Below, in pieces: positions 28,123 through 39,349 of a stretch of DNA of 64,000 nt. Made by a program: the position numbers and the translations under genes. How positions within the stretch are numbered: position 1 is the stretch's first letter; each line of letters starts with the position of its first letter. Origin of the DNA: Closterium sp. NIES-65 (taxonomy: Eukaryota; Streptophyta; Zygnematophyceae; Desmidiales; Closteriaceae); contig CANXME010000105.1 in assembly GCA_948144175.1 (NCBI GenBank), positions 434,001-498,000 of the forward strand, read 5' to 3'. Below the pieces are notes generated by a model. That model was not told the DNA's origin, did not search any database, and was given only the letters and a program-made list of their open reading frames with translations.

Positions 28123-29124
28123 TGGTATAGAGCAGGTTCCCTAGTGGGAACGTTTCCTAGGGCCCACCACTGAAAATATTTTCCTGCTAGGAGCGCGCTT
28201 CCCTCCTGCCCGAGTCGCGCCCCGTGTTCCCTCCCTCCAGTCGCGTCCCTAGCCCTTAGCGGCCCGTCGTGCCCTCCTCAGGCCCCTCGCGGCCCCTTTC
28301 GCAGCCCCTCACAGCCCCTCTCACGGCCCCTCTCACGGCCCCGTCGCCGCCCCTCTAGGCCCGTCGCGGCCCCTTTGCGGCCCCGTTGCCGCCCCTAGCG
28401 GCCCCGTCGCTGCCCCTCTAGGCCCCTCGCGACCCCTCTGCGGCCCCGTCGCCGCCCCTCTAGGCCCGTAGCGGCCCCTTAGCAGCCCCGTCGCCGCCCC
28501 TCTAGGCCCCTCGCGGCCCCTTCGCGGCCCCGTCGCCGCCCCTCCAGGCCCCTCGCGGCCCCCTCACGGCCCCGTCGCCGCCCCTTGCGGCCCCGTCGCC
28601 GCCCCCTCCAGGCCCCTTACGGCCCCTCTGCGACCCCGTCACCGCCCCTAGCGGCCCCGTCGCCGCCCCTGGAGGCCCCGTCGCCGCCCTTCGCGGCCAC
28701 CTCGCCTCCCTAAGCGGCCCCATCGCCGACCCAAACGGCCCGTCACCGACCCTAGCGGCCCCGTCACTGCCCCTAACGGCCCCGTTGCCGCTCTTCGCGG
28801 CCCCGACGCCGCCTCTACCACCCCCTTCATTGCTGAGCCGCCCAGCAGCTGAGCAGCCGAGCCACCACGCCGCCTAGCAGCCGAGCCGCCGAGCCGCCCA
28901 GCAGCCGAGCCGCCGAGCCGCCGCGCCGCCCAGCGACCGAGCCGCCGAGCCGCTCAACAGCCAAGCCGCCGAGCCGCCCAACCGCCGAGCCGCCGAGCCG
29001 CCGTGCCGCCCAGCAGCCGAGCCGCCGAGCCGCCCAGCCGTCGAGCCGCTACTGTTCCTACCGGCGCGCCCCGGCCCTACTCCCTTGGACTGGTGAGCTC
29101 ACTCCCTGCTAGGCCACTACAGTC
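28123..29124 (+). other. Element F leader
   Basis: PBS TGGTATAGAGC, hairpin GTTCCC-TAGT-GGGAAC (28136-28151), GGGCCC (28160-28165), then about 600 bp of CGGCCCCGTCGCCGCCCCT units and GAGCCGCCGAGCCGCC units to about 29060. ACTGGTGAG lies upstream of the gag ATG. No gene. Confidence 0.8.
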
Positions 29125-32100
29125 ATGGCTACCCCCAGTTTCCTTACCTTTGATACCAAGGGTCGTGCTGTTGACTTTGAGGTCTGGGTCGATGACCTCC
29201 AGCTGTTCTTACAGTGCGATAGGGAAGACGGACTCTCCCTGTTCGATCTCACCTCCGGTGTCTCTCCTACCCCACCTGCTACTGCTGACAGCACTGTTCG
29301 CTCACAGTGGGCCACGCGCGATGCTGCTGCACGTCTTGCTGTGCGTCGCCACTTACCGACCACTGAGCGTGCGCACTTTAGTCAGTACAAGAGTGCTAAG
29401 ACCTTGTACGACGCTGAAGTTGCACGCTACTTTTCCCCTGCCACTTCTGCGCTTAGCCACCTCATGCTACCGTACCTGTTCCCTGACCTTGCTGCCTTTC
29501 CCACAGTCGCTGACCTCATTACGCACCTTCGCACTAGTGACACTCGCTACCGCGCTGCACTTCCTGCTGAACTCTGTGCCAAGAACCCCCCCCCCCCCCA
29601 TGTACATCACCCTCTACTACATAGTCACCCGGCTCCCTGACTCCCTTCGCTTAGTCAGGGACCACTTCCTCTCAGTTTGCCCCACCACACTCACCGTTGA
29701 CCTCCTCGAGGAGCGCCTCCTAGCAGCAGAGAAGAGCATAGTCGCTGTAGGAGCCTCTCGTGGTGACTCTCGCACCCCCGACTTTGAGGGGTGTTCTCCC
29801 TCCCCCCTCTTGCCCTCTGTTGCTTCTGCTGCTGCGGCCGACCTCGTTGGCTTTGAGTCGGTCGGCGTTGCGTCTGCCCGTAGCGGGAAGCGCCGCAGCG
29901 GCAAGGGCAAGGGGGGCAAGGGCGTTGGAGGGGCTAGTGGGGGCGGTGGAGGTGGTGGTGGAGGCAGTGGAGGAGGTGGGGGTGGTGGTGGGAGTGGTGG
30001 CGGGGGTGGAGGTGTCGGTGGCAGCAGTGGAGGCGGAGGAGGCGGTGGTGGTGGCGGAGGGAGCGGAGGCGGCGGAGGTGGCGGAGGTGGCGGAGGTGGC
30101 GGAGGTGGCGGAGGCAGCGGTGGAGCTGGTCGCGGCTGTGCGCAGAGGAGTGGCTCCGGTGGTGGTCCGCGCCAGCAGCAGCAGCGCAGTCGTAATACCC
30201 TATCCCCTCAGCAGCTTCGTGAGTGGTACGCTGGGTGTCAGCAGGGTGGGGGTACTAGTCCCTGCACCTACGTCCTCCGTACAGGCGACCGCGTTGGTGA
30301 GCAGTGCGGGGCACGCACCCCACCCAGCGCTGCTGGCGGTACTGGAGCTGACGGTCCTGCTGGAGTTGGTGCTTTTGGAGCTGCGGGAGCTGCTGGAGCT
30401 GGAGGTGCTGGGAGTGTTGGCGCTGGTGGTTCTGCTGGCGCTGGTGCTTCGGAGGGTGCTGGAGTTGGCGCTGTTGGAGCTGGAGGTGCTGTTGGCGCTG
30501 GTGCTACTACTGGGGGTACTAGTGCTGTCCCTGCTGTTTCTGGAGGCACTGCGCGGCCGAGGCCGTACTTCGTTCCGCTCCTTGAGCAGGTTCTTGGTCT
30601 CCCGCCCTCTACTGGTCATGCTCCTCCCTTAGCGTGTCCATAGCCTGTCCAGTCGCAGTCACAGTTACAGCCCGCCTCCCCCCTACCTGCTCCTTCTCCC
30701 TACACTGGTCCTTCTGGAGGTATTGCTGAGCGTCGTGAGCCTGCGTCTTATCCTGCGTCGCCTGTTCGTGCTGCTCGCACTAGTGGTCGTGCTCCGCGTC
30801 CGCGTCCTCCTGCGGTCCCCGGCACACACCAGATGGCACTGCGTCCTTCCACTGCTCCTTTGCGTGTGTCGTTTGCCGTCTCCTCCAGAGTCCTCTCTTC
30901 CTACTCTTGTTGACCAGGAGTCTGACTATCTTCGTGCTGCCAGGCCTACTGTCACGCATCTCCTGGCTAGTGTTGTCACTGACCCTTCTTTTGAGTCCAC
31001 TGCTGCGTCTGCCTTAGTTGCTGAGCTTGTCGACTTTGCTGCTCGCTGTCGTCTAGACTACGCTGCTAGTCTTGTTGCTGAGTCTGAGTCTGTCTGTCCT
31101 CCGTCCGTCGGGGGTGAGTGTGCTCTTAGCACGGACGTCCTTGAGGACAGGCAGGAGGAGTTCCAGTGTTTTGCTACTGCTTTGCCTCATCTCGTGTCCA
31201 CGCTGATTGCCCCTGAGGGAGACCCGGATGCACCAGACATCCCGACTCCTCGATCGTACGCTGAGGTGATCCAGGGTCCCTACTCCTCACAGTGGCAGTC
31301 AGCCATGGACGCAGAGATGGCTTCTTGGAAGTCCACAGGCACCTACGTCGACGAGGTTCCCCCACCTGGGGCGAACATCGTCAGTGGCATGTGGATTTTC
31401 AGGGTGAAGCGGCCGCCGGGTTCTCCGCCTGTCTTCAAGGCGCGTTACGTGGCTCGAGGCTTCAGTCAGCGGCAAGGAGTTGACTACTTTCAGACCTTCT
31501 CCCCCACCCCGAAGATGACCACTCTTCCGGTGCTACTGCACATAGCCGCTCAGCGCGACTACGAGCTTCACTCTCTTGACTTCAGCACAGCTTTCTTGCA
31601 GGGCAGCCTGCACGAGGAGATCTGGCTGCGCCGCTCACCTGGCTTCACTGGGTCGTTTCCTCCTGGTACCCAGTGGAGCCTCCGGCGGCCAGTCTACGGT
31701 CTCCGCCAGGCGCCCCGTGAGTGGCACGACACACTGAGGACTACACTTGCGGCTCTTGGGTTTGCTCCTTCTACTGCCGACCCGTCGCTGTTTCTCCGCA
31801 CCGACACCTCTTTGCCGCCGTTCTACATCCTCGTGTACGTCAACGACTTGGTCTTTGCCACACCAGACACTGCTGGACTCGCCCACGTGAAGTCCGAGCT
31901 GCAGAAGAGACACACGTGCACAGACCTGGGTGAACTACGTAGCTACCTTGGCTTGCAGATCACCCGGGACAAAGCACAGCGCACTATTACCCTGACTCAG
32001 TCACACATGGTGCAGCAGGTCCTTCAGCGCTTCGACTTCACGTACTCCTCGCCTCAGGCCACTCCTCTGTCTACTCGCCACTCGCTCTCAGCTCTGCCTT

Positions 32101-32819
32101 CGGATGAGTCCATAGAGCCGAGTGGCCCGTACCCAGAGCTTGTTGGCTGCCTCATGTACCTGATGACCTGCACACGACCTGACCTAGCATACCCTCTTAG
32201 CATCTTGGCACGCTATGTTGCTCCTGGGAGACACCGACCAGAGCACATGGCTGCAGCGAAGAGGGTGTTGCGCTACTTGTGCAGTACGTCGGGCATGGGG
32301 CTAGTGCTTGGAGGGCGACGTCGAGTGGTCCTCACAGGTCACGCAGACGCTTCTTGGGCTAACGACCAGGCTACGCAGCGGTCGTTGCAGGGTTACACCT
32401 TCAGCCTTGGCTCCGGCTCTGTTTCGTGGCGGTCTACCCGCTCGTCCTCTGTTCTTGGCTCCAGATGTGAGGCTGAGATCTACGCGGGAGCCATGGCTGC
32501 ACAAGAGCTACGCTGGCTCACCTACCTGCTGACTGACCTAGGAGAGCCGCCTCGTTCTCCTCCAGTTCTGTACGTAGACAACAAGGCCATGCTGGCCTTG
32601 TGTCGGGAGCACAGACTGGAGCACAGAACGAAGCACATTGCTCTTCGCTACTTCCTTGCTCGTGAGCTACAGCACCACGGTGTGCTGCGCCTTGCTTACG
32701 TGGCCTCTGAGGCCAACACTGCTGATATCTTTACCAAGGCACTTCCGCCTTGTGATCATCAGCGCTTTTGTACTTTGCTAGGTCTTGTGCCTACTTGGCC
32801 TCACTTGCTCACTTCTTGA
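29125..32819 (+). pseudogene. Copia gag-pol of element F, protease and integrase deleted
   Basis: Gag starts MATPSFLTFDTKGRAVDFEV at 29125. A run of 14 C at 29586-29599 shifts the frame by +1 (element K has 10 C in frame). The frame continues through the glycine repeat and LREW motif into the zinc knuckle, which stops after its second Cys (QCGARTPPSAAGG). Protease, integrase and half the knuckle are missing, and the sequence jumps to the GA-rich linker. A TAG at 30641 and a further frameshift near 30870 follow, then RT and RNase H. The RT active site reads YVND instead of YVDD, which should abolish polymerisation. Confidence 0.9.
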
Positions 32820-33052
32820 CTTTGCTTGTACTGTGATCTATATATACTTGCACTTGCATGCTTACCCTTGCTAGGTTGAGATCACTGCCTTGTTTGTTCA
32901 TCTTGATAAATAACTCTCCATGTGAACTGGCCTTTTGGCCTTGTGCTTGTGCTCAGATTGTGTGGTGACGTTGTGATCCACCCTGAGCTTGCCTTGCTTC
33001 TCTTGACTGGTCTTGTGACCTCTTGTTCTCCCCCACCTTGCCTATGGGGGTG
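32820..33052 (+). other. Element F 3' UTR and PPT
   Basis: The same 3' block as the other copies, including GTGATCCACCCTGAGC, ending TATGGGGGTG at the LTR. Confidence 0.85.
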
Positions 33053-33177
33053 TGTCAAACTTATATACTATAGTCTGTATAGGCTGTAGTGGGGTAGCTC
33101 ATATGGGGTACAACACTTTAGGCTTCCTACTTGTACTCCTCATGCTGCTCAATGCAATCATTCCTTGTTCTTTGACA
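33053..33177 (+). repeat. Element F 3' LTR
   Basis: 125 bp, TGTCAAACTTATATAC...GTTCTTTGACA; TSD CAGCA at 33178-33182. Confidence 0.93.
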
Positions 33178-33182
33178 CAGCA

Positions 33183-34484
33183 CTTATAGGACATCGAAGC
33201 AGTTTTTAAAATACTGAGTGAGAACCGCCTACTGTCAAAAGCGTCTAAGTGTGAGTTTTTACAGGACCGCCTAGAATTTTTGGGACACGTTATTTCAGCT
33301 GCAGGAGTGGAAATAGACCCGAAGAAAATTGCGACGATTCAAGTATGGCACGCGCCGACCAACTTGACCGAGTTGCAGAGTTTTTTGGGGTTCGTTAACT
33401 ACATGCGCCGGTTTGTCCCCGACATGGCAAAGCTGACTGCCCCGTTGACTGACCAGCTGAGGAAGGGGGTTGAGTACACGTGGGGGGAGAAAGAGCAAGC
33501 TGCCTTCTCGGCCCTCAAAAACATTTTGTGCTCACCGCTCGTGCTTCACATCGCAGATCCACACCGTCCGTTCGAGCTCGTCACTGACGCAAGTGACATC
33601 GCTGTGGGAGCAGTATTGTCGCAGGATTTCGGGAACGGCCTCCAGCCAATCGCGTACGAGTCCCGCAAGCTGCACCCGCCCGAACGCAATTACCCGATAC
33701 ACGACCGCGAAATGTTGGCGATCGTGCACACGTTCAAGGTTTGGCGGTGTTACCTGACTGGCGCCGACGTGACAGTACGGACAGCCCACCGATCACTACA
33801 GTACTTACGCGCCCAACCGAAACTCAATCCACGACAGATTTGCTGGTTGGACTACCTCGAGTCCAACTTCCACTACAAGGTTACGTACAAGAAAGGCGCA
33901 TCCCACATCGCCGACGCATTCACCCGCCCTACCGCCCAACTCCACGCCATCCTACTCCCCCAAACCAACCCGTTTCTAACAGGCCTATTCACCCACGGAT
34001 ACCGCACCGACCCGTTTTTCACGGCCGGAAATTCATAGCAACTTGCAGAAGCTAAAGGAGTTTATTACGTAAAAACAGGAACCAACTGCATCTCAGTACC
34101 CGCGTACTCACTACTGAGGGAGCTGCTACTGCAGGAGGCACACGACGGAATTACCTCGGGACGTTTTGGGGTAGGAAAAACGTGACAGCAACTGCAGCGG
34201 TATTACTACTGGCCGGAGCTGTTGACCGACGTGCAGCAGCACGTGGGCTCGTGCCCCACATGCCAGGTGATGAAGAGCTCGAGGAAGCGGAAGGCGGGTC
34301 AATTGCAGCCGATACCACCGCCCAAGCGCGCCTGGCAGCAGGTTACCATGGACTTTGTCACAGGGTTACCTTCGAACCCTGGGGGTAATGACGTGGTGAT
34401 GGTCGTCGTTGACAGGTTGACGAAGATGGCACACTTCGGTGCGTGCAAAAAGTCGATCTTAGCCAAGGAGACCGCTCGTCTATC
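33183..34484 (+). pseudogene. Gypsy pol, second part (RT end, RNase H, integrase start)
   Basis: Frame continuous with 19390-20650 after removal of F. It has RT thumb sequence (ASKCEFLQDRLEFLGHVIS), RNase H (LVTDASDIAVGAVLSQ; REMLAIVHTFKVWRCYL; VRTAHRSLQYL), an integrase zinc-binding region (QEAHDG ... GSCPTCQVMK) and the first catalytic Asp (MDFVTGLP). The RNase H motif TDH is TAH, so a catalytic Asp is lost. In-frame stops lie at 33187 (TAG), 34036 (TAG) and 34183 (TGA). It is interrupted by H in ...ETARL and resumes at 50442. Confidence 0.92.
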
Positions 34485-34613
34485 TGTCAAATTTATATGA
34501 CATAGCTGTTGTAGGCTATAGTGGGGTAGCACATATGGGGTACAGCTTTTCTAGGGTTTGTACTTGTACCCAACTTCCACTTAGTCATTCTCATTCTCGT
34601 TTCAGTTTTCTCA
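34485..34613 (+). repeat. Element H 5' LTR
   Basis: 129 bp, TGTCAAATTTATATGAC...CAGTTTTCTCA. Confidence 0.95.
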
Positions 34614-35579
34614 TGGTATCGAGCAGGTTCCCTCGTGGGAACTGTTCCTAGGGCCCATCGATTCGATTTTTTTTTCCTACCCGGAGCGCGCTCAGCCCTT
34701 GCCCGAGTCGCGCTCCCCTTTCTCGAGCGTGTCGCGCCACCCTTGCGGCCCCGATCCGCTGCCCTAGCGACCCGTCGCCTACCTCTGCGGCCCCGGCGCC
34801 GCCCTTGTCGGCCCCAACCCGTCGCCCTAGCGGCCCCGCCGCCTACCCCGCGGCCCTCGCGCCGCCCTTCCTGGCCCCGATCCGCCGCCCTGCGACCCCG
34901 GCGCCTACCCCACGGCCCTCGCGCCGCCCTTTCTGGCCCCGATTCGCCGCCCTGCGGCCCCATCGCCTACCCCACGGCCCCTTCCGCCGCCCTACGGCCT
35001 GTCGCCTATAGCGCGGCCCTGACGCCGCCCTTCCCAGCCCGGCCCCGCCCTTGCTGGCGCCTACCTGCGGCCCCGGCGCCTACGTGCTGCCCCGTCGCCT
35101 ACCTGTGGCCCTGGCGCCTACCTACGGCCCCGGCGCCTACCTGCAGCCCCGTCGCCTACCTGCGGCCCCGGCACCTACCTGCGACCCCGGCACCTACCTG
35201 CGGCCTCGGCGCTGCCCTTCCCCGCCCCGTCGCCTACCTGTGCGGCCCCGGCGCCGCCTCTGCCGGCCCCGCTACCGTCCCCACGCGGCCCCGCCGTCAC
35301 CACTGAGGCGCCGACGCCGTCGCCTGCAGCCGCGCCACTCGCCACCTGAGCCGCCCGAGCCGCCGCACCACGACGAGCCGCCCGAGCCGCCAAGCCGCCC
35401 TGCAGCCGAGCCGCCGAGCCGCCCTGCAGCCGAGCCGCCGAGCCGCCCAGCAGCCGAGCAGCCGAGCCGCCGAGCAGCCGAGCCGCCCACGCCTCCGAGC
35501 CGCCCTATCTTGTAAGAGCAGCGCTTCTATCACTGCACTGCCCTTACCCTACTGTTCGCGCTGCTAGTCTACTGCTGTC
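34614..35579 (+). other. Element H leader
   Basis: PBS TGGTATCGAGC, hairpin GTTCCC-TCGT-GGGAAC (34627-34642), GGGCCC (34651-34656), T-run, repeats based on CTACCTGCGGCCCCGGCGC (34750-35220) and GAGCCGCCGAGCCGCCC (35340-35500). No gene seen. Confidence 0.8.
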
Positions 35580-38087
35580 ATGGCTACCGCTAGTGTCCTC
35601 ACTTTTGACGCTGAGGGTATGGCCATTGACTTTGACGTCTGGGTAGATGACCTGCAGCTTTTCTTACAGTGCGATAGGGCTGACGGCCTCTCCCTCTTTG
35701 ACCTCACTTCTGGTGCCTCTCCTGCCCCCGCTGCTGATGCTGACGCCACTGTTCGCTCACAGTGGGCCACACGCGATGCTGCTGCACGTCTTGCTGTGCA
35801 TCGCCACCTGTCTACCTCTGAGCGTGCACACTTTAGCCAGTACAAGAGTGCTCAGACCTTGTACGATGCTGTAGTTGCACGCTACTCCTCCCCTGCCACT
35901 GCTGCACTGAGCCGCCTCATGCTACCGTACCTCTTCCCTGACCTTGTTGCCTTTCCCATAGTCGCTGACCTCATTACACACCTCCGCACTAGTGACACTC
36001 GCTACCGCGCTGCGCTTCCTGCTGAGTTCTGCGCCAAGAACCCCCCCCCCCATGTACATCACCCTTTACTACACAGTCACTCGGCTCCCTGACTCCCTTC
36101 GCGTAGTCAGGGACCACTTCCTCTCAGTTTGCCCCACCACTCTCACCGTTGACCTCCTAGAGAAGGCCCTCCTAGCAACAGAGAAGAGCATAGTCGCTGT
36201 AGAAGCCTCTCGTGGTGACCCTCGCACCCCCATCTTTGAGGGGTGTTCCCCCTCCCCCCTTTTGCCCTCTGTTGCCTCTGCTGCTTCGGCCGACCTCGTT
36301 GGTCTGGAGTCGGTCGGTGCGGCGTCTACCCCTAGCGGGAAGCGCCGCCCTGGCAAGGGCAAGGGGGGCAGGGGCGCAGGAGGAGATTCTGGGGACGATG
36401 GAGGCGGCGGTGGAGGCGGCGGAGGGAGTGGGGGTGGCGGTGGGAGTGGTGGCGGGGGTGGAGGTGTCGGTGGCGGCAGTGGAGGCGGAGGCGGAGGCGG
36501 CGGTAGCGGTGGGAGCGGAGGTGGCGGAGGTGGCGGCGGAGGAGGAGGCGGAGGCGGAGGAGGTGGAGCTGGTCGCGGTGGCGCTGCGCAGAGGGTCGGC
36601 TCCGGTGGTGGTCAGCGCCAGCAGCAGCAGCAGCGCACTCGTGACATCCCCCCCCCTCAGCAGCTCCATGAGTGGTACGCTGCATGCCAGCGGGGTGGGG
36701 GTACTGGTCCGTGCACCTACGTCCTGCGCACCGGCGACCGTGCGGGTGAGCAGTGTGGGGGTGCGCACCCCACCCAGCGCTGCTTTGGCCGCCTGACGGA
36801 CGCTTGGCGTCACCAGTTCCCTGAGGCCACTGAGATCCCTCGCTGGGGCGAGCTGTCTAGGGCAGGGGTAGCTATCTTTGACCTTGACTTTGATGCTATT
36901 CTTGCTGCTATGTATGCTGTGACTATTAGTGAGGAGAATGACTGTTACCGGTGTTTTCCGCTCGACCCGGGCATTGAGACTGCTGCTCTAGGTGCTGGTG
37001 AGGCTGCTGCTCTTGGTACTAGCGAGGCTACTACTCTAGGTGCTAGTGCGGCTGCTTCCTCAGGTGCTGGTGAGTCTGCGCTCTCAGGTACTGCGTCGGC
37101 TTCGGCCTTCCACACCTTCACTCTAGACTCGGTGGCTTCTCGCTCCTTCTTTCGAGACCGCACCACACTCACGCCGCTTGGTCGGCCAGTTGCAGTCTCT
37201 CTCGCAGACCCCTCTGGGGGTCCTGTCCTTGCTCACTTCTCCACTGTCCTCCCGTGTCCGGCGGCCCCCTCTGGCACCCTGTCTGGTCTGTACCTCCCCT
37301 CGTTCTCTATAAACTTGGTGAGTGGTGCTGACCTACAGGATGCGGGGGTTCACCAGTTCACTCCTGCGAGTCAGCGGGTGACCCACTGCACGGACGCTCG
37401 GACAGGCCGACACCTGGCCACGTTTACACGTCGGCCGGGGTCGAGCCTGTACACACTGACCACTGCTTCTCCTCCAGTCACTGCGTCTGGTCAGGTAGCT
37501 GCGTCAGGTCAGGTGTTTGCTGCAGCGTCCAGGTCTGGTCCTGAGTCTGCCCCCTGCTCGTGTCGCATCCTATCTCACGAGACTCTCCTTTGGCACCACC
37601 GCCTTGGTCACCCCTCCCTGCTTTGTCTCTGAAGCATGGCCTCCCATGTCCTTGTCTCTGGTCTTCCCTGGTCCCTCCCTCCCCTTCCTCTGGGGCCTGG
37701 CCCTACCTGCGTCCCTTGTGTCGAGGGGCGGCAGCGGGCTGCCCCTCACTCCTCCCAGTTTCCTCCGACAGAGGCCCCGCTGCAGACGCTTCACATGGAC
37801 GTGTGGGGCCCCGCCCGCGTTTGTGGACAGGGTCACGAGCGCTACTTCCTGCTGGTGGTTGACGACTACTCGCGTTACACCACAGTCTTCCCCTTGCGCA
37901 GCAAGGGTGATGTCACTGAGGTGTTGATCGACTGGATCAACGCAGCTCGTCTCCAGCTCAGGCGGAGCTTCGGCTCGAACTGTCCTGTTCTGCGTCTGCA
38001 CTCTGACCGAGGCGGAGAGTTCTCCTCTAGCGTTCTGCGTGCCTACTGTCGCGCACGAGGCATCCGCCAAACCTTCACGCTTCTGGA
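35580..38087 (+). pseudogene. Copia gag-pol of element H, first part
   Basis: Gag starts MATASVLTFDAEGMAIDFDV at 35580. A run of 11 C at 36041-36051 moves the frame by +1. It then runs through capsid, glycine repeat, the LREW motif (here QQLHEW), zinc knuckle, protease and integrase. The protease active site is LDSVAS rather than LDSGAS. A TGA at 37630 replaces Arg after the integrase HH motif. Integrase D1 (MDVWGPA) and D2 (HSDRGGEF) are present. Interrupted by element I just before the catalytic Glu. Confidence 0.9.
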
Positions 38088-38351
38088 TGTCGAGAGTCTA
38101 AGTAATTTAAGAGTAGAAACGGGGGCCTAGGCTTAGTAGCCTAGGCCCTAACTTAGGTATCGAGCGGGTTTTCCCCTAGGAGCAATGTCGAGTGAGTTGA
38201 GAGGGAAATTGGTGAAAAAGGGTGGTTTCACTATAGGTTCAGGGGTACATATAGCATAGAAACAAAATAAGGTGCACCACCAACAAAAGTTTACATAACT
38301 ACACTAACTACAACTACAAGCAATTATAAAACATGACAAAATATTTCGACA
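38088..38351 (-). repeat. Element I 3' LTR
   Basis: 264 bp. Contains a perfect 11-bp stem, GGGCCTAGGCT / AGCCTAGGCCC with loop TAGT (38123-38148), and a plus-strand GGTATCGAGCGGGTT resembling the PBS and post-PBS sequence of element H. Confidence 0.95.
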
Positions 38352-38784
38352 CGCCCCCATAATGCTTGTAGGTAGGTATGTAGTTACAGCAACAGCAGGT
38401 ACCCCTACCATCTCCTCACCCTCCTCCTTCCCCTCCCCCACACTGCTGCAGAAGCAGCAGAGAAAGGGGGAAGAGAGGAGAGGTGGAGGGACGGCTGCTT
38501 GTTGCCTCACACCCGCCACCCCGGTACCACTCCCCCTCCTCACCCACATCCTCACACCCTCCTCCCCCAGCGGCAGCTGCAGCGGTGGGACTGAAAGAAG
38601 GAGGAGGGAAAGGGACAGAGTTGACCCCACGCTCCAACACCCTCCACCCCCATACCCTCCTCCCCACGGCTGCAGGGAGACAAGAGAAAGGGGGGGGTGG
38701 GAAGGAAGAAAGCCGCAGAGCGGCGAAGAGGCGTCGGTGCAGATGGGTCAGGGGCGGCAGCAGGGAGTGCAGGGGCGGAAAGGC

Positions 38785-39013
38785 CCGTCGCGGGCCAGTG
38801 CCACGGGGCGCACGACGGGTAGCATAAAAGGGCCCGATCGTGTGCCTCGGGGCACACGACGAGCAGGGCACCATCGTGTGCCACGGGGCGCACGATGGGC
38901 AGTAGAAGGGCACCGTCGCGTGCCACGGGGCGCGCGACGGGCAGGGAAGGAGTCACACGCCCGTGGGCGGGACAATGTAAAAATAAAGTCGTCACGCGCC
39001 CTAGGCGCGCGAC
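38785..39013 (-). repeat. Hairpin array beside the PBS of element I
   Basis: At least four strong hairpins: 38838-38859 (9-bp perfect stem, loop TCGG), 38871-38898 (12-bp arms CCATCGTGTGCC / GGCGCACGATGG, loop ACGG), 38913-38940 (CCGTCGCGTGCC / GGCGCGCGACGG, loop ACGG) and 38991-39013 (10-nt arms, loop CTA). The second and third differ by two paired, compensatory changes. A weaker unit starts near 38785. Confidence 0.85.
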
Positions 39014-39080
39014 CGGAAAACCTTAGCAGCGGAAGTGTAAAGTGGGCCCACAGGCCAGGACGAACCTAGCTCCGATAACA

Positions 39081-39344
39081 TGTCGAGAGTCTAAGTAATT
39101 TAAGAGTAGAAACGGGGGCCTAGGCTTAGTAGCCTAGGCCCTAACTTAGGTATCGAGCGGGTTTTCCCCTAGGAGCAATGTCGAGTGAGTTGAGAGGGAA
39201 ATTGGTGAAAAAGGGTGGTTTCACTATAGGTTCAGGGGTACATATAGCATAGAAACAAAATAAGGTGCACCACCAACAAAAGTTTACATAACTACACTAA
39301 CTACAACTACAAGCAATTATAAAACATGACAAAATATTTCGACA
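39081..39344 (-). repeat. Element I 5' LTR
   Basis: 264 bp, identical to 38088-38351. Confidence 0.95.
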
Positions 39345-39349
39345 CTGGA

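Larger units (their letters stand above)
20651..33177 (+). mobile_element. Deleted Ty1/Copia element F (contains element G)
   Basis: TSD CAGCA at 20646-20650 and 33178-33182. The 5' LTR is split by G (20651-20711 plus 28058-28122); the 3' LTR is 33053-33177 (125 bp, about five differences). PBS TGGTATAGAGC is at 28123-28133. The coding part has lost protease and integrase by internal deletion and carries frameshifts, a stop and an RT active-site change. Without G it is about 5.2 kb. Confidence 0.93.
38088..39344 (-). mobile_element. Non-autonomous LTR element I (antisense)
   Basis: 1257 bp with two identical 264-bp LTRs (38088-38351, 39081-39344) and TSD CTGGA (38083-38087, 39345-39349). PPT complement CGCCCCCATAATGC (38352-38365) and PBS complement GCTCCGATAACA (39069-39080) give minus orientation. 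Its LTR is twice as long as those of the other elements and unrelated in most of its sequence. The interior is about 730 bp with no protein domain. Identical LTRs mean recent insertion. Confidence 0.93.
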
